Shown: one piece after another, positions 1 through 5,565 of the stretch
Numbering within the stretch: the first letter of the stretch is position 1
Layout: each line of letters begins with the position of its first letter
NCBI GenBank assembly: GCA_947088195.1
Contig: CAMUFS010000158.1
Location: 1 to 7,191, forward strand
DNA length: 7,191 nucleotides
DNA from: an uncultured Clostridia bacterium
GTDB lineage: Bacteria; Bacillota; Clostridia; Lachnospirales; Lachnospiraceae
Reading direction: 5' to 3'
Made by a program: the position numbers and the translations under genes
The notes under the pieces: generated by a model
The model's input: only the letters and a program-made list of their open reading frames with translations
Database searches by the model: none
Told to the model about the DNA's origin: nothing

Positions 1-186
1 GGGATCACTCTTCTCATACTCTTTCTGTGTCGCCAGCCATGCATCAATAATGGCATCCTTCACGGCATAGGAAACCGCTGTGAAAATCTGATGTGGTGTC
101 GCCTCCTCGATCGTTCTTCTGAATAATGTCTTTACATTATACAGCACACTTCTCTTAAAAAACTCCTTGTCAAATCTTCTTTTCAA
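1..186 (-). CDS. glgP: Glycogen/starch/maltodextrin phosphorylase, N-terminal fragment
   Basis: Only the first 62 codons are present; the gene runs off the left edge of the window. The enzyme would be a cytoplasmic GT35 phosphorylase that releases glucose-1-phosphate from alpha-1,4-glucan ends. The visible part carries the segment FKRSVLYNVKTLFRRTIEEA (residues 10-29), then PHQIF, AVSYAVKDAIIDAW and LATQKEYEKSDP. I recognise this as the N-terminal helix region of clostridial phosphorylases, just before the usual VYYLSMEFL block, which lies outside the window. The catalytic core and the pyridoxal-phosphate lysine cannot be checked. The start is TTG at 186-184, chosen because AGGAGG sits at 201-196 with a 9-nt spacer and the family similarity begins right after it. 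An ATG at 205-203 is in another frame and closes after 11 codons. It lies 74 nt downstream of ileS on the same strand with no terminator between, so read-through from ileS is plausible. Confidence 0.82.
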   Translation of the reverse strand, partial: MKRRFDKEFFKRSVLYNVKTLFRRTIEEATPHQIFTAVSYAVKDAIIDAWLATQKEYEKSDP

Positions 187-195
187 TTTTGAAAT

Positions 196-201
196 CCTCC
201 T
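196..201 (-). promoter_or_regulatory. Ribosome-binding site fixing a TTG start for glgP
   Basis: AGGAGG reads on the minus strand at 201-196, nine nucleotides before TTG (186-184). It decides the non-ATG start: the only nearby ATG (205-203) overlaps the upstream edge of the site, has no Shine-Dalgarno of its own, and is in a frame that stops at 172-170. Confidence 0.8.
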
Positions 202-260
202 TCATATTTTATCTAAAGAAATTTTTTCATACTGATTTTTACTAGCCAAGCTATAACAGT

Positions 261-3200
261 CTAAATCATCTTTTCTACACCAAGCATTGTCTTTTCGCCA
301 TTGATATCCCATTCCTTTGAGACACCAGAAAGCTGCCCGACCACAATTTCTTCTGCCAAAACAATTCTTCTGATCTCTTCCCCATGCTTTTGCAGAATAT
401 CGGCAAGCTTGTCATTCTCTGTCTGATATACACGAATGTGATCGGTCACTTCAAACCCTGCGTCTTTTCGCATGGTCTGTATCTTGCTGATAAGCTCTCT
501 GACATACCCTTCCTCAATTAACTCTGGCGTAAGATTGGTATCTAACACAACCGTGATGCCATTATCACTGTCGGACACATATCCCTCTGTCTGCGCAGCA
601 TCGATCAGCAAATCCTCTTTTGCAAGCATCTCTTCCTTGCCATTTAGCAGCACTGTCAATGTACCCTTTTCATTTAGCTCATCCATCGCCTTATTGCCAT
701 CAAGCCCTGAAAGCAGCTCCTTCAATGCATTGATCTGACTGCCAAAGCGCTTGCCCAACGTGCGGAGCTGAGGTTTAAAGCTGTAGGAGGTAAAATTCCT
801 CACATCATCTGTATACTGCACATTCTTGACATTTAGCTCTTCTTCAATAATTTTGGTATAAAATTCAGAAAGCTCTTCCTTGTCCGTCTTGACAAACATT
901 GCGCGAATTGGCTGGCGATTCTTGATAGCAGCCGCGTTTCGGCACGCTCTTCCAAGCACCACAATCTTGACTACCTCATCCATATCTGCTTCCAAGCGCT
1001 TGTCAATCCACTCCGCTCTCACCTCTGGAAAATCACATAAATGGATGCTTTCTGGCGCCGTCTTATCATTTGTTCTCACCAGATTCTGATAGATCTCCTC
1101 TGTCATAAATGGAATCATAGGCGCAGCCGCCTTACAGATTGTCAAAAGTGCGGTATATAAGGTCATATATGCACACACCTTATCCTGTTCCATGCCCTTT
1201 GCCCAAAAACGCTCCCGACAACGCCTTACATACCAGTTGCTCAATTCATCGACAAAATCCTGCAAAGCTCTTGCTGCCTCTGGGATCTTGTAGTTCATCA
1301 GATCATCATCCACTTCCCCGACAACCGTATTCAGCCTAGACAACAGCCATTTATCCATAATAGGAAGCTTGTCATACTCTAATGTATATTTCGTCGCGTC
1401 AAAATTATCTATATTCGCATAAGTAATAAAAAATACATAAGAATTCCAAAGTGTACCCATAAACTTGCGCTGCCCCTCTGTGACAGCCTTGTCATGAAAA
1501 CGATTAGGCAGCCATGGCGCACTATTAATATAGAAATACCAGCGCACGGCATCTGCTCCGTGCTTTGCAAGTGCCTCAAATGGATCAACAGCATTTCCCT
1601 TAGACTTGCTCATCTTCTGTCCATTCTCATCCTGAACAAGCCCCAACACAATAACATTCTTATATGGTGCTTTATCAAAGAGTAACGTAGACTCCGCAAG
1701 CAGAGAATAAAACCATCCTCTTGTCTGATCCACTGCCTCAGAGATAAAGTCTGCCGGAAACTGCTTCTCAAATAGCTCCTTATTCTCAAATGGATAATGA
1801 TGTTGTGCAAATGGCATTGCCCCAGAGTCAAACCAACAGTCAATCACCTCCGGCACACGCCTCATCTCTCTGCCACATTTTGGACACCGGATTGTCACTG
1901 CGTCGATAAATGGGCGATGCAGCTCAATCTCATCAGGACAATTATCTGACATTTCCTTTAATTCCTGAATACTTCCAACCGCATGTTGCTCGCCACACTC
2001 ACACTCCCAGATATTGAGCGGCGTCCCCCAATAACGATTGCGGCTGATGCCCCAATCCTGAATATTCTCCAGCCAGTCTCCAAAACGTCCCTTTCCAATG
2101 CTCTCAGGTATCCAGTTAATGGTATTATTATTTTGAATCAAATTTTCCTTCACAGCCGTCATCTTGATAAACCACGATTCTCTTGCATAATAGATAAGTG
2201 GCGTATCGCATCTCCAACAATGTGGATAGCTGTGTTCAAAATTTGGCGCGGCAAACAAAAGCCCACGCTTGTCCAAATCAATTAAGATCTCCTTATCCGC
2301 CTTTTTACAAAACAGACCATGCCATGGCGTCTCCTTGGTCATCTCTCCCTTAGAATCCACCAACTGCACAAAAGGAAGGTCATAATTTCTTCCCACATTC
2401 GCGTCATCCTCACCAAATGCTGGTGCAATATGCACAACTCCTGTTCCATCTGTCAATGTAACATATCCATCACAGGTCACAAAATGTGATTTTTTATTCT
2501 GTTTTTTACAGATATCTATCACAAAGTCAAACAAAGGCTCATACTCGGTGTACTCAAATTCCTTCCCCGTAAAACGCTCCAATATCTCATACGTATTTTC
2601 TGAAAGAACTGTATCACAAAGTGCCTCCGCCATATAATAAATGACATCCTCTTCCTTCATTCTCACCTTAACATAGGTTTCCTCAGGATTCACACAGAGA
2701 GCCACATTAGATGGAAGTGTCCACGGTGTGGTCGTCCACGCAAGAATATATTCCTTCTCCGCGTTCTTAACCTTAAATTTTACAATCGCAGACTTTTCCT
2801 TTACATCTTTGTAACCTTGGGCAACCTCATGGCTGGAAAGCGGTGTCCCGCAGCGCGGACAGTAGGGAACAATCTTAAAGCCCTTATATAAAAGCTTTTT
2901 CTCCCATATCTGCTTCAGTGCCCACCACTCTGACTCGATAAAATTATTTTCATAGGTGACATATGGGTGCTCCATATCTGCCCAGAATCCTACTGTCCCT
3001 GAGAAATCTTCCCACATCCCCTTATATTTCCAGACGCTTTCCTTACAATGACTGATAAATGGCTCCACGCCATATCCTTCTATCTGCTCTTTCCCATTCA
3101 ACCCTAAGAGCTTCTCCACCTCCAGCTCCACAGGAAGCCCATGTGTATCCCATCCCGCCTTTCTTGGTACCATATATCCCTTCATTGTGCGGTATCTTGG

Positions 3201-3404
3201 GATCATATCCTTAATTACACGAGTCAGCACATGACCAATATGTGGCTTACCGTTCGCGGTAGGCGGCCCATCATAGAAGGTGTATGTCTTCCCTTCCTTC
3301 CGGTTTTCCATGCTCTTTTTAAAAATGTCATTATCCTTCCAAAATTGCTCAATCTTCTTTTCTCTTTCCACAAAGTTCAAGTCCGTTGACACCTTGTTAT
3401 ACAC
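261..3404 (-). CDS. ileS: Isoleucyl-tRNA synthetase, type 2 (long form)
   Basis: This cytoplasmic class Ia synthetase charges tRNA-Ile with isoleucine and edits valine errors. The protein is 1047 aa. The Rossmann-fold HIGH motif lies in GKPHIGH (HIGH at residues 55-58). The CP1 editing domain has WTTTPWTLPSN (about 223-233) and GTGVVHIAPAFGEDD ending near 334. KMSKS is at 597-601, within DENGQKMSKSKGN. Cys pairs CPRC (182/185), CWRC (396/399), CEC (468/470) and CPKC (507/510) may include zinc ligands. An anticodon-binding helical region follows, then a long C-terminal extension. The length, the GKPHIGH form and the absence of a C-terminal zinc finger fit the IleRS2 clade (also found in eukaryotes, and in MupA) rather than the ~920-940 aa IleRS1 clade. 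IleRS2 enzymes are generally less sensitive to mupirocin. The frame stays open 27 codons upstream, but GTG at 3404 is chosen because GGAGG precedes it and the extension overlaps the T-box terminator. The gene is T-box regulated. Confidence 0.96.
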   Translation of the reverse strand: MYNKVSTDLNFVEREKKIEQFWKDNDIFKKSMENRKEGKTYTFYDGPPTANGKPHIGHVLTRVIKDMIPRYRTMKGYMVPRKAGWDTHGLPVELEVEKLLGLNGKEQIEGYGVEPFISHCKESVWKYKGMWEDFSGTVGFWADMEHPYVTYENNFIESEWWALKQIWEKKLLYKGFKIVPYCPRCGTPLSSHEVAQGYKDVKEKSAIVKFKVKNAEKEYILAWTTTPWTLPSNVALCVNPEETYVKVRMKEEDVIYYMAEALCDTVLSENTYEILERFTGKEFEYTEYEPLFDFVIDICKKQNKKSHFVTCDGYVTLTDGTGVVHIAPAFGEDDANVGRNYDLPFVQLVDSKGEMTKETPWHGLFCKKADKEILIDLDKRGLLFAAPNFEHSYPHCWRCDTPLIYYARESWFIKMTAVKENLIQNNNTINWIPESIGKGRFGDWLENIQDWGISRNRYWGTPLNIWECECGEQHAVGSIQELKEMSDNCPDEIELHRPFIDAVTIRCPKCGREMRRVPEVIDCWFDSGAMPFAQHHYPFENKELFEKQFPADFISEAVDQTRGWFYSLLAESTLLFDKAPYKNVIVLGLVQDENGQKMSKSKGNAVDPFEALAKHGADAVRWYFYINSAPWLPNRFHDKAVTEGQRKFMGTLWNSYVFFITYANIDNFDATKYTLEYDKLPIMDKWLLSRLNTVVGEVDDDLMNYKIPEAARALQDFVDELSNWYVRRCRERFWAKGMEQDKVCAYMTLYTALLTICKAAAPMIPFMTEEIYQNLVRTNDKTAPESIHLCDFPEVRAEWIDKRLEADMDEVVKIVVLGRACRNAAAIKNRQPIRAMFVKTDKEELSEFYTKIIEEELNVKNVQYTDDVRNFTSYSFKPQLRTLGKRFGSQINALKELLSGLDGNKAMDELNEKGTLTVLLNGKEEMLAKEDLLIDAAQTEGYVSDSDNGITVVLDTNLTPELIEEGYVRELISKIQTMRKDAGFEVTDHIRVYQTENDKLADILQKHGEEIRRIVLAEEIVVGQLSGVSKEWDINGEKTMLGVEKMI

Positions 3405-3411
3405 GCTCTCT

Positions 3412-3416
3412 CCTCC
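3412..3416 (-). promoter_or_regulatory. Ribosome-binding site deciding the GTG start of ileS
   Basis: GGAGG on the minus strand at 3416-3412 lies 7 nt before GTG (3404-3402), the first codon of VYNKVSTDLNF. The open frame reaches an ATG at 3485, but that ATG is inside the T-box terminator stem and the intervening peptide (for example FFRNRVWHFC) has no synthetase character, so the short start is preferred. Confidence 0.88.
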
Positions 3417-3429
3417 ATTTCTATTCGAG

Positions 3430-3443
3430 TGGCAAAAATGCCA
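3430..3443 (-). repeat. Small hairpin between the T-box terminator and the ileS ribosome-binding site
   Basis: The minus strand reads TGGCA, TTTT, TGCCA: a 5-bp stem with a 4-nt loop. It lies 12 nt downstream of the terminator U-run and 13 nt upstream of the GGAGG. Its left half overlaps one arm of the longer inverted repeat described separately, so the two structures exclude each other. A function is not established. Confidence 0.45.
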
Positions 3444-3448
3444 TACCC
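3438..3448 (-). repeat. Downstream arm of a T-box-flanking inverted repeat
   Basis: GGGTATGGCAT on the minus strand is complementary to ATGCCATATCCC at 3764-3753 except for one bulged T (position 3756), giving 11 pairs. This arm lies just past the T-box terminator, in the part of the leader transcribed only after antitermination. Confidence 0.5.
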
Positions 3449-3455
3449 TATTGCG

Positions 3456-3490
3456 AAAAAAACCTTCACCCTGCAAACAGGGCAAAGGTT
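3456..3490 (-). terminator. T-box intrinsic terminator before ileS
   Basis: On the minus strand, 3490-3478 pairs with 3473-3461 as a 13-bp stem including two G-T wobbles, with a TTTG loop. It runs into seven Ts (3462-3456). The 5' arm includes the antiterminator's 3' arm, so the two folds are mutually exclusive, as in T-box attenuation. It may also stop read-through from the upstream regulator/nuclease-like operon. Confidence 0.93.
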
Positions 3491-3703
3491 ATTCTTTGCT
3501 GTACCACCTATTTCAACATACTGTTATATGAGTCCCGGATAACGGCAGGACACCGGCAAAGCCTACTATTTTCAGCTATGCAACTCCAGAGTGATTTTCA
3601 TCTGCCACCTACTCGTGCCGGATCACACCCCTCCCAGCTCTCTGTACCTTTGGGAAACAGATTACTCTCTCTATCTTTGTTGTTCTTTTCTATGGCAATT
3701 CAT
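3456..3703 (-). promoter_or_regulatory. T-box riboswitch (tRNA-Ile sensing leader of ileS)
   Basis: This leader senses uncharged tRNA-Ile and permits transcription of ileS when isoleucine is scarce. Reading on the minus strand, Stem I contains AGAGAGC near 3642-3636, GGTGTGA near 3629-3623, and the specifier context GAAAATCACTCTGGAGT, with AUC (Ile) at 3595-3593. The lower Stem I helix can form from AGAGT (3668-3664) with ACTCT (3592-3588). Stem III is GTCCTG (3551-3546) with CGGGAC (3537-3532), enclosing the familiar CCGTTATC loop. The T-box core is AGGTGGTACAGC (3509-3498); its UGGU (3506-3503) matches an ACCA acceptor end, so it expects an A discriminator base as in tRNA-Ile. The antiterminator hairpin is GCAAAG (3499-3494) with CTTTGC (3487-3482). 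It competes with the terminator for bases 3487-3482. The core departs from the usual AGGGTGGNACCGCG at several places. The 5' end is inferred from promoter spacing. Confidence 0.95.
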
Positions 3704-3709
3704 GGTTTT

Positions 3710-3738
3710 ATTATAAGCGTTCCGATTTTTATTGTCAA
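3710..3738 (-). promoter_or_regulatory. Perfect sigma-A promoter (P1) of the ileS T-box leader
   Basis: TTGACA (3738-3733), a 17-nt spacer and TATAAT (3715-3710) read on the minus strand, an exact match to the vegetative consensus. A start near 3703 places Stem I at the very 5' end of the RNA, as expected. Strong constitutive initiation fits control by attenuation rather than by initiation. Confidence 0.92.
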
Positions 3739-3752
3739 GTACATCTGATTTT

Positions 3753-3764
3753 GGGATATGGCAT
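3753..3764 (-). repeat. Upstream arm of the T-box-flanking inverted repeat
   Basis: ATGCCATATCCC on the minus strand pairs with GGGTATGGCAT at 3448-3438 apart from a bulged T at 3756. It starts about 6 nt after the -10 box of promoter P2, so an RNA from P2 would begin with this arm. RNA from the proximal promoter P1 would lack it. Confidence 0.5.
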
Positions 3765-3769
3765 CTATC

Positions 3770-3798
3770 ATTATAATTTCTACTCAAGTTGATGACAA
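3770..3798 (-). promoter_or_regulatory. Second, distal promoter (P2) for ileS
   Basis: TTGTCA (3798-3793), a 17-nt spacer and TATAAT (3775-3770) on the minus strand match the sigma-A consensus at 11 of 12 positions. The -35 box and the start of the spacer lie in the last codons and stop of the nuclease-like gene. Initiation near 3764 would give an RNA about 60 nt longer at its 5' end than the P1 transcript. Confidence 0.72.
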
Positions 3799-4536
3799 TT
3801 TATCTTCCCTCTGATATATCCATGCATTGCCGTTTTTTCCCACTCGTTGTATGATCGTTGTCTCAAGAAGAATATTCAGGGTAATCTGCGAAAGCCTTCT
3901 TGAAATATGTGCCGTCTTAGCAAGCTCCTTGCTTCCAAATCTCTCTGGCAATTTCTCTGGCAAAAGCTTTTTATAATCCTCCCTCGTCGCTATGCAAAGC
4001 TCACTTATAATTCTTTTAGGTATTCTATCACAACGCGAGGAACCGCGTTTTTTATCTTTGCTCCACCCATTAAGAAAACGATATTCATCCAATTCCAGCA
4101 CCAAAATATGAAAATGTAAATTGGGATTTCTTAGATAATTTTTGATCTTATATAATTCTGCGCAAATTTCATAAGGGGTTCCCTTTTTGGGTGACAGCCT
4201 TCCCTCAGACAGCTCCCCAGTTTCCTGATCCAGCCAATATAACCGTTTCTGTCCCGGAACCGGATATACGATCGTTACAGGATACTCTTTTAAGAAAATA
4301 GAAAGCTTTTCTCTCAGTTTATTAAATTGGCGCGTCTGTATCTCAATAATTGCCTCTCCGTCAAAAATATCAGCATAATATGTTCCCACACGTATTTCTT
4401 GTTTTGTCTCATCTGGCTCAAAATAATTTTTTAATACAGCATGAAGTGTTTTTTCACCTAAAGTGCCAATTTTATTCCTCTCTCTATTATGACATACTAT
4501 TTTCTGACATGCCTGTGAAAACCTTTCTTCATTCAT
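3784..4536 (-). CDS. Uncharacterised protein: possible PD-(D/E)XK nuclease domain plus C-terminal winged helix
   Basis: The protein is 250 aa with no signal peptide or membrane segment, and I do not recognise a named family. Residues 24-70 have the shape of a restriction-endonuclease-like core: GTLGEKTLH with E28, then EIRVGTYYADIFDG with D56, then AIIEIQT with E65 and Q67. D-x8-E-x-Q resembles the CoiA-type variant in which Gln replaces Lys. A basic, aromatic middle (about 70-180) includes FHILVLELDEYRFLNGW and the basic run SKDKKRGSSRCDRIPKR. The tail (about 197-243: FGSKELAKTAHISRRLSQITLNILLETTIIQRVG...WIYQ) looks like a winged helix-turn-helix, so DNA binding is plausible. The ATG is supported by GAGG at 4547-4544 with 7 nt spacing. 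It lies 14 nt after the AraC-type gene, so the two are probably co-transcribed. Nuclease activity is an inference. It could also be a degenerate, DNA-binding-only relative. Confidence 0.8.
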   Translation of the reverse strand: MNEERFSQACQKIVCHNRERNKIGTLGEKTLHAVLKNYFEPDETKQEIRVGTYYADIFDGEAIIEIQTRQFNKLREKLSIFLKEYPVTIVYPVPGQKRLYWLDQETGELSEGRLSPKKGTPYEICAELYKIKNYLRNPNLHFHILVLELDEYRFLNGWSKDKKRGSSRCDRIPKRIISELCIATREDYKKLLPEKLPERFGSKELAKTAHISRRLSQITLNILLETTIIQRVGKNGNAWIYQREDKLSST

Positions 4537-4550
4537 AAAAATACCTCAGT

Positions 4551-5420
4551 CTATGATTCTTTTATTTTTTCCATGCGCAGCTTTCTGTATGTAAGCGGTG
4601 TTTGCCCCATTTGTTTTTTAAATACCCTTTCAAAATAGGTAACGCTCTCAAATCCTGCCATCTCAGAAACCTGTGTTATGCTATAATTTGTTGTCTCTAA
4701 AAGCTGTCGCCCTCTTTTAATTCTCTGCACCGTCAGATACTCATTTACGGTGAAGCCTGTGACTTCCTTAAAAATACGACTAAGATAACATTTACTTACA
4801 AAAAAGTGTTCTGACAACCATATCAAAGACAATTTTTTATGACAATTTTCTTGAATATACTCTGCCACTTCATTGACCTTGCAGCATTTTGCAGAAAGCT
4901 GCTTTCCTGATGAGTCAGTCGGTGGTCCCATCTGCTGATTGCGAATAATGTATAGCATTAATTCTATCAGCCGCGCTCGTATCATCTGTTCATATCCAAT
5001 CTCTCTGTCATGTGCCTCCTTAGAAATGGCAAGAATTGTCTGTTCTGCCAGCTTTTGCCCCTCTTTGTCAAGCTCCACAACCCGACATTTCTCAAAAAAG
5101 CCCTCGATAGTGACAACCCGAAGCCTCTGAAAGAAATCTTCCATCCAATCCTGTTTTAGCTCAATCAACATTCTATTATAATGCGGACTGCCCGCAACAC
5201 TGCTGGTTTTATGAATGGTCTCTTTTTTTATAAATAAAAGTGTTCCCGGTTTTATTAAAATTGTCTCACTTTCTATAAAATAATAACGCTTTCCCTCCAA
5301 AAGATAATAGATCTCATATTCACTGTGCATATGCCTGACATCCATATTAAATTCTTCATCGTTGATCACCTGTTCTGTCATTAGTCCGGGAATACGTTCT
5401 TTAAATATGATCTGCTTCAT
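4551..5420 (-). CDS. AraC-family transcriptional regulator with cupin sensor domain
   Basis: A 289-aa cytoplasmic DNA-binding regulator of standard family length. The N-terminal half is an AraC-type cupin ligand domain: RHMHSEYEIYYLLEG (residues 29-43, with H30, H32, E34), followed by IKPGTLLFIKKETIHKT (56-72). The C-terminal HTH_18-type domain (about 182-281) has two helix-turn-helix units. The first is around LSLIWLSEHFFVSKCYLSRIFKEVTG; the second is around YSITQVSEMAGFESVTYFERVFKKQMGQTPLTYRK, which carries the usual family signature. The ATG is preceded by GAGG at 5429-5426, 5 nt away. The gene is divergent from the alpha-galacturonidase gene across 145 bp, the usual arrangement for a local carbohydrate regulator. 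I infer that it senses a galacturonate-containing sugar and activates that gene. The next gene starts 14 nt downstream and probably shares its mRNA. Confidence 0.93.
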   Translation of the reverse strand: MKQIIFKERIPGLMTEQVINDEEFNMDVRHMHSEYEIYYLLEGKRYYFIESETILIKPGTLLFIKKETIHKTSSVAGSPHYNRMLIELKQDWMEDFFQRLRVVTIEGFFEKCRVVELDKEGQKLAEQTILAISKEAHDREIGYEQMIRARLIELMLYIIRNQQMGPPTDSSGKQLSAKCCKVNEVAEYIQENCHKKLSLIWLSEHFFVSKCYLSRIFKEVTGFTVNEYLTVQRIKRGRQLLETTNYSITQVSEMAGFESVTYFERVFKKQMGQTPLTYRKLRMEKIKES

Positions 5421-5458
5421 ATCTGCCTCATTTTATGTGATTGTATTCTATAGTTCTA

Positions 5459-5472
5459 TTTTTTATAAAAAA
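5459..5472. repeat. Perfect 14-bp palindrome in the divergent control region
   Basis: Six Ts, AT, then six As form a perfect palindrome about 40 nt upstream of the regulator start codon. It overlaps the second copy of a TTCTAT direct repeat (5446-5451 and 5454-5459). It lies in the presumed 5' untranslated region of the regulator. It could be an operator, but such A/T runs also arise by chance in AT-rich DNA. Confidence 0.35.
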
Positions 5473-5502
5473 GGACAATATATTTCAATTTTCTTCGTCT
5501 AT

Positions 5503-5531
5503 ATTATATTATAATAACAAACGTAAAGCAA
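5503..5531 (-). promoter_or_regulatory. Candidate promoter of the AraC-type regulator
   Basis: TTGCTT (5531-5526), a 17-nt spacer and TATAAT (5508-5503) read on the minus strand. The -10 is perfect and the -35 keeps only TTG. Transcription would begin near 5496, giving a leader of about 75 nt. The -10 box is separated by one base from the candidate -10 of the divergent hydrolase gene. Confidence 0.55.
5510..5515 (+). promoter_or_regulatory. Candidate -10 box for the alpha-galacturonidase gene, lacking a good -35
   Basis: TATAAT reads on the plus strand at 5510-5515, with TATATT alternatives at 5500-5505 and 5505-5510. At 16-18 nt upstream the sequence is only AT-rich (around AATTTT), with no TTGACA-like hexamer. 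A perfect -10 without a -35 is typical of activator-dependent promoters, which fits control by the divergent AraC-type protein. Confidence 0.45.
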
Positions 5532-5533
5532 GT

Positions 5534-5544
5534 ATAACTGTTAT
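5534..5544. repeat. Short inverted repeat between promoter and RBS of the hydrolase gene
   Basis: ATAAC, a central T, then GTTAT. This 11-bp dyad lies about 20 nt downstream of the plus-strand -10 and 6 nt before the AAAGGGG ribosome-binding site. It is a possible repressor or co-operator site; its shortness makes chance occurrence quite possible. Confidence 0.3.
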
Positions 5545-5565
5545 GTCAAGAAAGGGGATTCCATT

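Noticed and set aside
187..260. Separate promoter or terminator between ileS and glgP
   Set aside because: TAGC-TTG-GCTA is a weak 4-bp hairpin with no following T-run, and no -35/-10 pair with acceptable spacing was found. Co-transcription or a promoter inside ileS is more likely.
472..2285. Several plus-strand and minus-strand open frames of 60-100 codons inside ileS
   Set aside because: They are out-of-frame shadows of a strongly conserved gene, without ribosome-binding sites or recognisable domains.
3405..3485. In-frame extension of ileS by 27 codons to an ATG at 3485
   Set aside because: The extension lies in the T-box terminator and post-terminator leader, has no ribosome-binding site and shows no synthetase character. 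GTG at 3404 has a well-placed GGAGG.
3386..3748. Plus-strand 120-codon open frame across the T-box region
   Set aside because: It is the antisense of a structured leader, has no ribosome-binding site, and its composition simply mirrors the T-box.
3784..4536. Naming the 250-aa protein CoiA
   Set aside because: Only the short D...ExQ pattern is shared. The length, the C-terminal winged helix and the gene context differ from competence CoiA.
5421..5565. CcpA cre site for catabolite repression
   Set aside because: No stretch approaches the TGNAANCGNNNNCA pattern; CGTAAAGC at 5523-5530 only superficially resembles it.
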